From Streptomyces sp. HD (GTDB lineage Bacteria; Actinomycetota; Actinomycetes; Streptomycetales; Streptomycetaceae), in NCBI RefSeq assembly GCF_028369295.1, contig NZ_JAQMYP010000009.1, forward strand, positions 1-64,000: DNA of 64,000 bases, read 5' to 3'. This document shows positions 54,092-63,183 of this stretch, piece by piece. The notes beneath the pieces are model-generated. The model ran no database searches. It worked only from the letters and a program-made list of their open reading frames with translations, and was not told the origin of the DNA. A program made the translations under genes and the position numbers. The stretch's first letter is position 1; each line of letters begins with the position of its first letter.

Positions 54092-54928
54092 ATGGCGCGG
54101 GCGGAGAACAAGACGGAGGCAGGCGGTACGGCCCATTTGGTCGCCGCCCTGGCGAAGGCGTTGCGGGAGCAACAGGGGCTTACGCAGCCGCAGTTGGGCG
54201 ACAAGCTCGGGTACACGGCGGCGGCGGTCAGCGCGATGGAGACGTGTGCGCAGCCTGCGAGTGATCAGATGCTGGTGAAGTTGGAGGAGGAGCTCGGGGG
54301 TGGGTTGGGGGTCTTCGAGAAGGCGCGCAAGTGGATGCTGCTGGAGAAGTACCCGGCTCGGTTCCGGGGGTTCTCGGAGCTGGAGGCCGGGGCGGTCACG
54401 ATCTGCTCGTACGAGGCGCTGGTCGTCGACGGGTTATTCCAGACAGAGGATTACGCGCGGGCGCTGATCGGCGGTGGCCATCCTCCCGTGTCAGAGCAGA
54501 GGCGCGAGGAACTGGTAGAGGCCCGGCTGGCCCGCCGGGCGCTCTTCGACCGGAACCCGGCCCCTCTGATCGAGCTGATCCTCGAAGAGAGCGTGCTGCG
54601 GCGGCCGTTCGGGAGCTGGGACATCATGCGCGGGCAACTGCGCTCACTCATTGAGGACGCCCAGCGGGAAAACGTCTTCGTGCAGGTGCTGCCCATGGAC
54701 CGCGGACTGCGCGGAACGTACGCGGGCGACCGAGGAGGCATGCACCTCTTGGAGACCAGTGACCACCAGCACGTCGTCTACATGGAGATTGAGGACCAGG
54801 GCATTCTGGTCAGCGACCCGGCGGAGGTGTCCCAACTGGCGCACCGCTATGCGAGGATCCGAGCACAGGCCCTGAGTCCCGACGAATCACTGGCCTTCAT
54901 CGAGCGGTTGGCAGGAGAGGAACGATGA
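54092..54928 (+). CDS. Scr1-family XRE regulator, TTA-containing
   Basis: 278 residues from ATG 54092 behind GGAGGTGACC. HTH: LREQQGLTQPQLGDKLGYTAAAVSAMETCAQPASDQ. The C-terminal DUF5753 is typical (LEAGAVTICSYEALVVDGLFQTEDYARAL; RALFDRNPAPLIELILEESVL; LPMDRGLRGTYAGDRGGMHLLE). WhiJ-like proteins of this group control Streptomyces development with a DUF397 partner. A TTA codon (54434, residue 115) ties it to bldA. Confidence 0.9.
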   Translation: MARAENKTEAGGTAHLVAALAKALREQQGLTQPQLGDKLGYTAAAVSAMETCAQPASDQMLVKLEEELGGGLGVFEKARKWMLLEKYPARFRGFSELEAGAVTICSYEALVVDGLFQTEDYARALIGGGHPPVSEQRREELVEARLARRALFDRNPAPLIELILEESVLRRPFGSWDIMRGQLRSLIEDAQRENVFVQVLPMDRGLRGTYAGDRGGMHLLETSDHQHVVYMEIEDQGILVSDPAEVSQLAHRYARIRAQALSPDESLAFIERLAGEER

Positions 54929-55176
54929 CCGGCACCGGAAGCCTTCGCTGGTTCAAGTCGAGCTACAGCGACGGGGGCGGCGGCGACTGCGTCGAAGTCG
55001 CCTACGCCTGGCGCAAGTCGTCGTACAGCGACAGCGGCGGCGGAGCCTGCGTCGAAGTCGCCCCCTGCCCCCACACCCCCACCATCCACATCCGCGACTC
55101 CAAAAACCCCGACGGCCCAAACCTCACCGTCTCCGGCAAAGCCTGGGCCGCCTTTATCGCACTGCCGGTCGACTAG
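54925..55176 (+). CDS. DUF397 protein with a duplicated motif
   Basis: 83 residues; the start overlaps the XRE stop (ATGA). WFKSSYSDGGGGDCVEVAYA is followed at once by WRKSSYSDSGGGACVEVAPC, a 20-codon in-frame duplication of the DUF397 signature. Then the usual IHIRDSKNPDGPNLTVSGKAW. DUF397 proteins are small partners of Scr1/WhiJ regulators. Confidence 0.88.
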   Translation: MTGTGSLRWFKSSYSDGGGGDCVEVAYAWRKSSYSDSGGGACVEVAPCPHTPTIHIRDSKNPDGPNLTVSGKAWAAFIALPVD

Positions 55177-55197
55177 CGCGACTCAAGTCCCTGCGGG

Positions 55198-55662
55198 TCA
55201 GAGCCAGCGCTGGAACTTACCGCCGTTGTCGGGCTTCGTGTAGACAGAGCCGGACTCGTTGCTGTCCAGGATGCGTCCGGTCGCCTTGTTCTTCAGGCGC
55301 CAACCGGTAGAGGTCTTCGTTTCGAACCACTTCTGGTTGTTTCCGCCATTGCAGTCAATGCCGTAGACGGATCCCCTGGCATTGCTGTCCAGGCAGTGAT
55401 CTCCCGTGCTGTAGCCGTCGTACTTAAGAGTGAACGAGCCGTCGGAGTTCTTGGACTCGGTCCAGCCGCCGGCGTTCCGCTTGTCCGTGAGCACCTTGGT
55501 CCCGGTGCCGGTAATGCCGGTGTCCATGCCGAGATAGCGGCCGGTTGCGGCGTTCTTCCACGTGATCCGGTCTGCCGCGACGGCGCTACCGGAAGTGGCC
55601 AGCAAGACCGCAGAAGTAAGCGCGGTGGTCGACAGGACCACAGTCAAGCGCCTCATGTTCAT
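55198..55662 (-). CDS. Secreted ricin-type lectin-like protein
   Basis: 154 residues from ATG 55662 behind AGGGGG. Sec signal (RRLTVVLSTTALTSAVLLATSGSAVA), then a single beta-trefoil-like domain: WKNAATGRYLGMD, FTLKYDGYSTGDHCLDSN, CNGGNNQKWFETK, LKNKATGRILDSN and FQRWL. It lacks a catalytic partner, so it may bind extracellular sugars. The codon use is less GC-rich than that of its neighbours. Confidence 0.75.
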   Translation of the reverse strand: MNMRRLTVVLSTTALTSAVLLATSGSAVAADRITWKNAATGRYLGMDTGITGTGTKVLTDKRNAGGWTESKNSDGSFTLKYDGYSTGDHCLDSNARGSVYGIDCNGGNNQKWFETKTSTGWRLKNKATGRILDSNESGSVYTKPDNGGKFQRWL

Positions 55663-55873
55663 GAAATACCCCCTATGAAAGAAATCCATTGGCGGTTGCA
55701 ACAGGCAACCGGTGCGTCGCTGGTCAGGCGGCACCCGAGCAACCTAACAGAGGGTAATTGCATACCGCAAGATCATTAATTATGACCACAAATGTCCGGA
55801 TATTACGGCGCGGGAACTCTGGTAACATCAATCAAAATTCTGGGCTTTGGGCGCCCCAGCTGGAGGCAGGGAA

Positions 55874-56455
55874 GTGGAAAAGGATCACCTTGACAAGGTA
55901 CTGACGATCCCAAACGCTTTGAGCGCTCTGCGCGTCGCCGGAGTTCCGGTGTTTTTGTGGCTCGTTCTCCAGCCCTACTTCGGCAATCCGAGCCGTGATG
56001 GATGGGCGATTGCCCTGCTGATGATCAGCGGCGTCACCGATTACCTCGACGGGAAACTGGCTCGCCGCTGGAATCAGATAACCCGCCTCGGACAAGTACT
56101 GGATCCGGCGGCCGACCGGCTCTACACGATTTCCACGCTGCTCGCGCTGGTCCTGCGGGACATCATCCCGTGGTGGTTCCTGGCACTGCTTCTCGCCCGT
56201 GACGTATTCATGGCCCTGAATATCGCAGTGCTGCGACGCATCGGATACGGGCCACTCAAGGTGAATTTCATCGGGAAAGCGGCCACCTTCAACCTGATGT
56301 ACGCGTTCCCACTGCTTCTGCTGGCCGACGGAGGAGATTCGTTGGCTGACCTTGCGCGCGTTTTCGGATGGGCGCTGGCGATTTGGGGAGCCGCGTTGTA
56401 CTGGTGGTCCGCTGCTCTTTACACGACTCAGGTGCGCGGACTGAGGTATCCGTAG
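55874..56455 (+). CDS. CDP-alcohol phosphatidyltransferase
   Basis: 193 residues from GTG 55874 behind GGAGG. The complete active-site motif is DGKLARRWNQITRLGQVLDPAAD (split: DGKLAR, then GQVLDPAAD), i.e. DGx2ARx8Gx3Dx3D. Five or six membrane helices. The family joins a CDP-lipid to an alcohol such as glycerol phosphate or inositol phosphate. Upstream sequence 55663-55873 is AT-rich and holds no gene. Confidence 0.88.
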   Translation: MEKDHLDKVLTIPNALSALRVAGVPVFLWLVLQPYFGNPSRDGWAIALLMISGVTDYLDGKLARRWNQITRLGQVLDPAADRLYTISTLLALVLRDIIPWWFLALLLARDVFMALNIAVLRRIGYGPLKVNFIGKAATFNLMYAFPLLLLADGGDSLADLARVFGWALAIWGAALYWWSAALYTTQVRGLRYP

Positions 56456-56513
56456 AAGCGCGCCGCGTCCGATGACAACCGGACGCGGCGCAGCTGTCTC
56501 TACGCCGCTGTTT

Positions 56514-57797
56514 CTACAGGAACGAGTTGATCTCGATCGTCTCGTCCCGGCCCGGACCAACGCCGATCGCGGAGATCGGGGCGCCGGACATCTCCTCCAG
56601 CGCCTTGACGTAGTTCTGGGCGTTCTTCGGCAGGTCGGAGAAGGACTTGGCCGACGTGATGTCCTCGGACCAGCCGGGCAGGGTCTCGTAGACCGGCTTG
56701 GCGTGGTGGAAGTCGGACTGGGAGTACGGGAGTTCCTCGACGCGCTTGCCGTCGATCTCGTACGCCACGCAGACCGGGATCTCCTCCCAGCCGGTCAGGA
56801 CGTCCAGCTTGGTGAGGAAGAAGTCGGTGAGGCCGTTGACGCGGGTGGCGTAGCGGGCGATCACCGCGTCGAACCAGCCGCAGCGACGGTCACGGCCGGT
56901 CGTCACACCCCGCTCGCCGCCGATGCGGCGCAGCGCCTCGCCGTCCTCGTCGAACAGCTCGGTCGGGAACGGGCCGGCGCCGACACGGGTCGTGTACGCC
57001 TTGAGGATGCCGATGACGCGGCTGATCTTCGTCGGGCCCACGCCCGCGCCCGTGCAGGCGCCGCCCGCGGTCGGGTTCGAGGACGTGACGAAGGGGTACG
57101 TGCCGTGGTCGATGTCCAGGAGCGTGCCCTGGCCGCCCTCGAAGAGGACCACCTTGTCGTCCTCCAGCGCCTGGTTGAGGACCAGGACGGTGTCGGCGAC
57201 GTACGGCTTGATCTTCTCGGCGTACTCCAGCAGCTCCTCGACGACCTGGCCCACGGCGATCGCGCGGCGGTTGTACAGCTTGGTGAGCAGCTGGTTCTTG
57301 ACGTCGAGGGCCGCCTCGACCTTCTGCTCCAGGATCGACTCGTCGTAGAGGTCCTGGACGCGGATGCCGACGCGGTTGATCTTGTCGGCGTAGGTCGGGC
57401 CGATGCCGCGCCCGGTCGTGCCGATCTTCCGCTTGCCGAGGAAGCGTTCCGTCACCTTGTCCACCGTCACGTTGTAAGGCGTGATGATGTGCGCGTTTCC
57501 GCTGATGAGGAGCTTGGACGTGTCGACGCCGCGCTCGTTCAGACCGCTCAGCTCGGAGAGCAGGACCGACGGGTCGACGACGACGCCGTTGCCGATGACC
57601 GGGGTACACCCCGGGGAGAGGATTCCAGAAGGGAGCAGGTGCAGGGCGTACTTCTGATCACCCACGACTACCGTGTGGCCGGCGTTGTTGCCGCCCTGGT
57701 AGCGCACCACATAGTCGACGGATCCGCCTAGCAGGTCCGTCGCCTTTCCCTTGCCTTCGTCACCCCACTGAGCACCGAGCAGCACAAGTGCGGGCAC
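56514..57797 (-). CDS. purA: Adenylosuccinate synthetase
   Basis: 427 residues from GTG 57797 behind GAAGGGG. GTP-dependent joining of IMP and aspartate on the way to [19 protein letters not shown] (P-loop with catalytic Asp), [10 protein letters not shown] (catalytic His), [11 protein letters not shown] and [12 protein letters not shown] are all present. It stands alone; the 196-base upstream region contains a GTGTAC-type inverted repeat. Confidence 0.97.
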   Translation of the reverse strand: MPALVLLGAQWGDEGKGKATDLLGGSVDYVVRYQGGNNAGHTVVVGDQKYALHLLPSGILSPGCTPVIGNGVVVDPSVLLSELSGLNERGVDTSKLLISGNAHIITPYNVTVDKVTERFLGKRKIGTTGRGIGPTYADKINRVGIRVQDLYDESILEQKVEAALDVKNQLLTKLYNRRAIAVGQVVEELLEYAEKIKPYVADTVLVLNQALEDDKVVLFEGGQGTLLDIDHGTYPFVTSSNPTAGGACTGAGVGPTKISRVIGILKAYTTRVGAGPFPTELFDEDGEALRRIGGERGVTTGRDRRCGWFDAVIARYATRVNGLTDFFLTKLDVLTGWEEIPVCVAYEIDGKRVEELPYSQSDFHHAKPVYETLPGWSEDITSAKSFSDLPKNAQNYVKALEEMSGAPISAIGVGPGRDETIEINSFL

Positions 57798-57838
57798 GCG
57801 CGTACACCCCTTCCGGGCGGGGCATGTCCAAGGTCAGG

Positions 57839-57870
57839 GGTGTACACGGAGGGTCTTGACCGTGTACACC
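57839..57870. promoter_or_regulatory. GTGTAC inverted repeat before purA
   Basis: GGTGTACAC (57839-57847) and GTGTACACC (57862-57870) are perfect inverted copies, 14 bases apart; a half copy, CGTACACCCC, lies at 57801-57810. Possible operator of a purine- or stress-responsive regulator. Confidence 0.45.
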
Positions 57871-57932
57871 ACGACAGGTCGCGACCGTCGTTGGCCGTGA
57901 ACCGTCGGACCGGATGGCCCCGGAATAGACGA

Positions 57933-57960
57933 AGCCCCTGGCGCAATAGCGCAAGGGGCT
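57933..57960. terminator. Terminator-like hairpin in a divergent gap
   Basis: AGCCCCTGGCGC and GCGCAAGGGGCT pair with one mismatch around AATA. It lies between two genes reading away from each other, so it may be in the leader of the DAG-kinase-like gene or end an unseen short transcript. Confidence 0.45.
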
Positions 57961-57993
57961 CTTGCACAAAGATGCTACCCGAGGAAGCGAGGC

Positions 57994-58881
57994 ATGGCCG
58001 AGGTGGCGACTTTCGCGATGTCCGATCAGCTGCTGGTGGTGATCGATCCGATCGCTCGCAGGAGGGACGGCGAGTCCGTACGCATCGCGAAAGACGTGCT
58101 CAGCGCGGGTGCGGCGACGAAGGTGTGCCTGCCGGACAGCCCGGACGAGTTCGCCCGGGCACTGGCCCGGCGCGGCTCTCGACGGCCTGTGGTGGTCGGC
58201 GACGACCGGGCGCTGACGCGCGCGGTGACCCTGCTGCACCGGCAGCGGGAGCTGGCCGAATGCGTGCTGTCGGTGGTGCCGGTCGGGGGCGCGCTGTCGC
58301 TGGCCGGATCCCTGGGGGTGCCGACGGGCGCGGTGGCGGCGGCCCGGGCCGTGCTGGAGGGCGTGGAGCGGCGGCTGGACCTCCTCGTCGACGACAGCGA
58401 CGGGGTGGTGCTGGGCGCACTGCGGATCCCGCCGGTACGGGAGCCCGACGTCCCCGACGACGCCGCGACGCTGGAATCCGGGCCCGCACGGCCGTGGCTG
58501 CGGACGTGCCAGTCCCTCGTACGGAACCTGGTCCCGGCGCTCGGCACGGCGGCGGCCGGCGTCCCCGGCCCGGCACGGCTGCGGGTGGAGGTCGACGGGG
58601 CGACGCTGGTGGACCTCGACCAGCCGGTGGAGGCGGTGTCGGTGACGCCGGGGGCCGCCGGGGCGACCGGGGTGGCCGCGGTGGAGGTCCGCCCGGCCTC
58701 GGTGGGCGCGGAGGCATCCCCGCTGCTGGCCCAGGGTCGGACGGTGACCGTCTCGGGCGCGCACTTCCGGTACGGCGCGGACGCGGAGGTGTCGGGGCCG
58801 TTGCGCAGACGGACGTGGACCGTGGGGGCAGGGGGGCTGCGGCTGGTGCTGCCCGAGCCGGGGCCGGGGCCTGGCGTTTAA
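57994..58881 (+). CDS. Diacylglycerol kinase-like protein
   Basis: 295 residues from ATG 57994 behind GAGGAAGCGAGG. The N-terminus (DQLLVVIDPIARR) and the region VVVGDDRALTRAV resemble the DAG/sphingosine kinase fold, where GGDGT normally sits; here it is GDDRA, so the nucleotide site is altered. The C-terminus has the expected beta-sandwich (LRVEVDGATLVDLDQPVEAVSV). It may be a non-catalytic family member. Confidence 0.6.
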   Translation: MAEVATFAMSDQLLVVIDPIARRRDGESVRIAKDVLSAGAATKVCLPDSPDEFARALARRGSRRPVVVGDDRALTRAVTLLHRQRELAECVLSVVPVGGALSLAGSLGVPTGAVAAARAVLEGVERRLDLLVDDSDGVVLGALRIPPVREPDVPDDAATLESGPARPWLRTCQSLVRNLVPALGTAAAGVPGPARLRVEVDGATLVDLDQPVEAVSVTPGAAGATGVAAVEVRPASVGAEASPLLAQGRTVTVSGAHFRYGADAEVSGPLRRRTWTVGAGGLRLVLPEPGPGPGV

Positions 58882-58945
58882 TGCCGGGCGGGTCGGGGCG
58901 AGGGGTGGTTATGCTGCCGAGCCTTCGATCATGGGGGGCGCGGCG

Positions 58946-59317
58946 ATGAGTCAGTACTACGAGGTGGCCGGGGAACCGGTGTGGAACCCGGGGCAGCAGA
59001 CGTCCCAGCTCTTCCTCGCGTATGTGCGCGTCTACGAGGCGCATCTGGCCGTTCCCTCGGGGTTCGGGCCGATGGTGAGCGACGAGTGCCAGATCGATCC
59101 GGACGCCTTCGAGGAGTTCGTGAACGCCCTGCTCGACTGGTACGACCACACCGGCAGCAACCTGCTGAGCTCCCTGGTCGAGGGCTTCCTCGCCCCGCTG
59201 CTGGCCCTCGCGGAACGGGTCGGCGCCGAGCCGCGGTGGCCCGAGCGCAGCGCGGGGACATGGGCGCCCGGGGTGCGTGGAGCGGCGGCTGAGCTGCTGC
59301 GTTCCGTGACGCCTTGA
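58946..59317 (+). CDS. DUF6086-like hypothetical protein
   Basis: 123 residues from ATG 58946. SQYYEVAGEPVWNPGQQTSQLFLAYVRVYEAHL and GFGPMVSDECQIDPDAFEEFVNALLDWY recall DUF6086. Mostly helical, acidic and cytosolic. It follows the DAG-kinase-like gene by 64 bases. Function unknown. Confidence 0.65.
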   Translation: MSQYYEVAGEPVWNPGQQTSQLFLAYVRVYEAHLAVPSGFGPMVSDECQIDPDAFEEFVNALLDWYDHTGSNLLSSLVEGFLAPLLALAERVGAEPRWPERSAGTWAPGVRGAAAELLRSVTP

Positions 59318-59334
59318 CCAGCCGTTCGGCCGGG

Positions 59335-59856
59335 TCAGCCCTGGCCGAACGTCTTCTCCCGGTGTACCCGCCAGCGCTCCATCATCGCCGCGATCTCGCC
59401 CTCGATGAACTCGAAGAAGGCCAGCGTCTCGGCCAGCCGGCGGCCCGCCGGGGTGTCGGCGCCGAGGCTGGTGACGCCCTCGCGCAGGGCGACCTCCCAG
59501 CGCTTGAGGACGGCTTCCCGGTTGGTCAGGGCCTCGTACCACTGGTCGCCGTGCACCCGGTAGCGCTCCCGGCGTGAACCGGGCTCCCGCTCGCGCGACA
59601 CCATGTGCGTCTGGGACAGATAGCGCACCGCGCCGGAGACGGCCGCGGGGCTGATCTGCAGCTGATCGCCCAGCTCGGCGGAGGTCAGCACGCCCTTGTC
59701 GGAGGCGAGGAGAGCCGCGAAGACCCGGGCCGCCATCCGCTGCATCCCGGCCTCGACGAGCTGCGCCGCGAAGGACTCCACGAACTTCGACACCGACTCC
59801 GCGTCCCGGCCCGCCCCGGCTGATTCCGTCATGCGCCCATCCGTGTGCCCATCCAT
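59335..59856 (-). CDS. GbsR/MarR-family repressor
   Basis: 173 residues; ATG 59832 is another start. Winged helix: MQRMAARVFAALLASDKGVLTSAELGDQLQISPAAVSGAVRYLSQTHMV with the YRVHGDQWY wing. A helical dimer end follows. It is divergent from the ABC exporter genes and should repress them and itself through the operator between. Confidence 0.87.
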   Translation of the reverse strand: MDGHTDGRMTESAGAGRDAESVSKFVESFAAQLVEAGMQRMAARVFAALLASDKGVLTSAELGDQLQISPAAVSGAVRYLSQTHMVSREREPGSRRERYRVHGDQWYEALTNREAVLKRWEVALREGVTSLGADTPAGRRLAETLAFFEFIEGEIAAMMERWRVHREKTFGQG

Positions 59857-59880
59857 GCGGCCATCCTATCGGGGCTTCAC

Positions 59881-59917
59881 ACGCTTCCTTAACTTCACAA
59901 ATTTCTGAAAGAAGCGT
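59881..59917. promoter_or_regulatory. Operator between the GbsR and ABC genes
   Basis: ACGCTTC (59881-59887) and GAAGCGT (59911-59917) enclose a second dyad TTCA-caaatttc-TGAA (59894-59909). The 37-bp dyad fills most of the 73-base divergent gap. Confidence 0.55.
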
Positions 59918-59929
59918 ACGTTCTGAAGC

Positions 59930-60889
59930 ATGACGAAGGCAATCACCGTCTCCGGACTGCACAAGTCGTTCGGCAAGACGCATGCGCTCGACGGCCTCGA
60001 CCTGGACGTCCGCACCGGTGAGGTACACGGCTTCCTCGGCCCCAACGGCGCCGGCAAGTCCACCACCATCCGCGTCCTGCTCGGCCTGCTGCGGGCCGAC
60101 TCGGGCGCCGCGCAGGTGCTCGGCCGCGATCCCTGGGCGGACGCGGTGGAGGTGCACCGCCGGATCGCCTACGTCCCCGGGGACGTGACCCTGTGGCGGA
60201 ACCTGTCCGGCGGTGAGGTCATCGACCTCTACGGCCGTCTCCATGATGGGGGCCGCGCGAAGCGCGTCAGGCAGGGTGGTGGTGGGCGACGGGCGGGCGG
60301 CCTCGACGCCGGACGGCGGGCCGAACTCATCGAGCGGTTCGAGCTGGACCCGACGAAGAAGGGCCGCACCTACTCCAAGGGCAACCGGCAGAAGGTCGCC
60401 CTCGTCGCCGCGTTCGCCTCGGACGTGGACCTGCTGATCCTCGACGAGCCGACCTCCGGTCTGGACCCGCTGATGGAGGAGGTCTTCCAGCGCTGCGTGG
60501 AGGAGGAGCGGGACAGGGGCCGGACGGTCCTGCTGTCCTCGCACATCCTGAGCGAGGTCGAGGAACTCTGCGACCGGGTCAGCATCATCCGCAAGGGCCG
60601 TACCGTCGAGAGCGGTTCGCTCGCCGACCTGCGCCATCTGACCCGGACGAGCGTCACCGCCGAACTCGTCGGCGCGCCCAACGGACTGTCACACCTGCCC
60701 GGGGTCCACGACCTCGACGTACAGGGCCGTCGCGTCCGCCTCCAGGTCGACACCGACAAACTCGACGCCGTACTGCGCTCCCTGAGCGAGTCCGGCGTGC
60801 GGTCGCTGACCTCGACGCCGCCGACGCTGGAGGAACTGTTCCTGCGGCACTACCAGGACGACGTCCACGAGGCGGTGGCCGCGCGATGA
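59930..60889 (+). CDS. ABC exporter ATP-binding protein
   Basis: 319 residues. Walker [10 protein letters not shown], signature [11 protein letters not shown], Walker [13 protein letters not shown], and the H-loop SSHIL. A Gly/Arg-rich insertion ([17 protein letters not shown]) sits between helices before [12 protein letters not shown] and is unusual for the family. It overlaps the permease start (ATGA). Relatives export antibiotics or lipids. Confidence 0.92.
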   Translation: MTKAITVSGLHKSFGKTHALDGLDLDVRTGEVHGFLGPNGAGKSTTIRVLLGLLRADSGAAQVLGRDPWADAVEVHRRIAYVPGDVTLWRNLSGGEVIDLYGRLHDGGRAKRVRQGGGGRRAGGLDAGRRAELIERFELDPTKKGRTYSKGNRQKVALVAAFASDVDLLILDEPTSGLDPLMEEVFQRCVEEERDRGRTVLLSSHILSEVEELCDRVSIIRKGRTVESGSLADLRHLTRTSVTAELVGAPNGLSHLPGVHDLDVQGRRVRLQVDTDKLDAVLRSLSESGVRSLTSTPPTLEELFLRHYQDDVHEAVAAR

Positions 60890-62496
60890 CCGCCACGACG
60901 ACCGAGTTCGCCGTACGGCCGGGAGGCTCGCGCCAACTGGCGGGCACCGGAACCCTGCTGCGCTTCGCCCTGCGCCGCGACCGCCTGATGATCCCGGTCT
61001 GGGTGGGCGTGAACGCGCTGATGATCCTCTCCATGCCGAACACGCTGGAGAACCTCTACGCCACCCCCGCCGAACGCGCCAACGTCGTGCAGGACACGGC
61101 GGCCAACGCCTCCTTCCGCGCCCTGATCGGCCCGGCCTTCGACGACTCGGTCGGCGCCCTGACGGCCTGGCGGGTCGGCGTCTACGCGGGCGCGCTGGCC
61201 GCCGTGGTCAGCCTGCTCCTCGTCGTACGGCACACCCGGGACGAGGAGGAGAGCGGCCGCCAGGAGCTGGTGGCGTCCGGAATGGTGGGCCGCAGGGCCT
61301 CCCTCACGGCCGCACTGCTCACGGCGGCGGTCGCCAACGCCGTACTCGCCCTCCTGGTGACGTCCGGACTCGCGAGCCGGGGCACCTCCGGGGCGCTGGC
61401 GCTCGGGCTCGGGCTCGCCGGGGTCGGCATGGTCTTCGCCACGCTGGCGGCGATCGTCGCCCAGTTCACCGAGAGCGCGCGGCTGGCCCGAGGGCTGACG
61501 GCGGGGCTGCTGGGCGCCGCGTTCGTGTTGCGCGCGGCGGGCGACTCGGCGTCGGACGACGGTTCGTCCGCGCTGACCTGGGTGTCGCCGCTGGGCTGGC
61601 TGGAGAACCTGCGGCCGTTCGCGGAGGAGCGGTGGTGGGTGCTGCTGCTGTTCGTGGCCGCGGCCGTTGTGCAGGGCGTGGTGGCCTACGAACTCGCCGG
61701 TCGCCGCGACGTCGGCATGAGCTTCCTGCCCGCCCGGCCGGGCCCTGCCGTCGGCCGCCTCCGCACTGCGGGAGCGCTGGCGTGGCGGCTGCAGCGCGGG
61801 AGCGTGCTCGGCTGGTCGATCGGTTTCTTCCTCGCCGGGGTCGTCTACGGCGGGCTGACCGACGGGGTGGCCGACCTGGTCGGCGACAACGACAAAGCCC
61901 GCGAGATCTTCGAGCGCATGGGCGGCCAGTCGGGCCTCACGGACGCCTTCCTGGCCTCGATGATCGGCATGCTCGGCCTGATCGCCGCGTTGTACGTGGT
62001 CGGTTCGGTACTGCGACTGCACGGCGAGGAGACGTCGGGACGGGCCGAGCCGATCCTGGCGAACGCGGTGGGGCGGCTGCGGTGGGCCGCGGGCCACCTG
62101 ATGATCGCCTTCGCCGGCTCCGCCCTGATCATGCTCCTGTCCGGCCTCGGCTTCGCCGTCGGCTACGGCAAGGAGTTCGGCCCGATCCTGGGCGCCTGCC
62201 TGGTCCAGCTCCCCGCGGTGTGGGTCATCGGCGGGCTGGCGGTCCTGCTGTACGGGGTGCTGCCACGGGCTGCGACCGGGGCGTGGGGGGTCGCCGGGGC
62301 GGTGCTGCTGATCGGCTGGGTGGGACCCGCTCTCGACGCTCCGCAGGCGGTACTGGACCTGTCGCCGTTCGGGCATCTGCCGAAGCTTCCGGGGGGCGGC
62401 ATGGAGTGGGGGCCGGTGGTGGTGTTGCTGGGGCTGGCGGTGGTGCTGGCCGCCGCAGGGCTAGCGGGGCTGCGGCGGCGGGACTTGACGACGTGA
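60886..62496 (+). CDS. ABC exporter permease (polyketide-exporter type)
   Basis: 536 residues, about 12 membrane helices in two halves, as in the TnrB3-like exporters ([64 protein letters not shown]). The (E/G)EE(S/T)SGR motif occurs once in each half. Works with the preceding ATPase. Substrate unknown, possibly a toxic lipophile that releases the GbsR repressor. Confidence 0.88.
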   Translation: MTATTTEFAVRPGGSRQLAGTGTLLRFALRRDRLMIPVWVGVNALMILSMPNTLENLYATPAERANVVQDTAANASFRALIGPAFDDSVGALTAWRVGVYAGALAAVVSLLLVVRHTRDEEESGRQELVASGMVGRRASLTAALLTAAVANAVLALLVTSGLASRGTSGALALGLGLAGVGMVFATLAAIVAQFTESARLARGLTAGLLGAAFVLRAAGDSASDDGSSALTWVSPLGWLENLRPFAEERWWVLLLFVAAAVVQGVVAYELAGRRDVGMSFLPARPGPAVGRLRTAGALAWRLQRGSVLGWSIGFFLAGVVYGGLTDGVADLVGDNDKAREIFERMGGQSGLTDAFLASMIGMLGLIAALYVVGSVLRLHGEETSGRAEPILANAVGRLRWAAGHLMIAFAGSALIMLLSGLGFAVGYGKEFGPILGACLVQLPAVWVIGGLAVLLYGVLPRAATGAWGVAGAVLLIGWVGPALDAPQAVLDLSPFGHLPKLPGGGMEWGPVVVLLGLAVVLAAAGLAGLRRRDLTT

Positions 62497-62502
62497 CTGA
62501 GA

Positions 62503-63096
62503 TCAGTCGACGTACTGCTTGAGTTCCTCGGTGTCGAGCTCGATGCCGACAGGGTCGGGGAGGATGACCTTGCCACCGAGCCTGACCACGTGGATGTCCC
62601 GGTAACCGTCCTCCAGGTCCGGATCACTGTGCACGAGGATGGACAGGTTGTCCCGGTCGATCAGTAGATAGACCGGGATGCCGGCTTCCGCGTACGCCCG
62701 AGGCTTCTCGATCCGGTCGCGGTTGTGGGTATCCGAGTCGTACGACGTGATTTCGACTGCCATCAGCACGCCGCGGGGCTCGGCCCACTCCCCCTGGCCC
62801 ATGAAGTGATCAACGGGGGCGAGCACACCGTCAGGTCGCGCCCGTCCCTTGCGGTATGCCTCCACCTTGAGACCCTGCAATGGATTTAGGTCGAGGTCGG
62901 GCCGGGCACGCATACATTGACGGATCAGCCACATAGTGATCGCGCCGTGGTTGCCGTTCGTCACTTTCTTGAGCCCGATCCGTCCGTCGATGAACTCGAA
63001 CCTGACGGTCTCGTCCTCCCGTTCGGCGAACTCGGCGATCCGCTCGAACATGTCCACTGACAACTGAGACGACGCGCGCTCTGCCATAACCGTCAT
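62503..63096 (-). CDS. Uma2-family nuclease-like protein
   Basis: 197 residues from ATG 63096 behind GGGAGG. PD-(D/E)XK features: VRFEFIDGRIGLK, RARPDGVLAPVDHF, VLMAVEITSYDSDT and RIEKPRAYAEAGIPVYLLIDR. The family is very common in Streptomyces; target DNA and purpose are unknown. Confidence 0.85.
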   Translation of the reverse strand: MTVMAERASSQLSVDMFERIAEFAEREDETVRFEFIDGRIGLKKVTNGNHGAITMWLIRQCMRARPDLDLNPLQGLKVEAYRKGRARPDGVLAPVDHFMGQGEWAEPRGVLMAVEITSYDSDTHNRDRIEKPRAYAEAGIPVYLLIDRDNLSILVHSDPDLEDGYRDIHVVRLGGKVILPDPVGIELDTEELKQYVD

Positions 63097-63183
63097 GGTG
63101 CCTCCCTTCGCAGGCAGGCACCAGCTTGATCGGCCACTCGCAGACAGGCCCCGCAATCTCTCGGCGATCATCCGAACGGGTGA

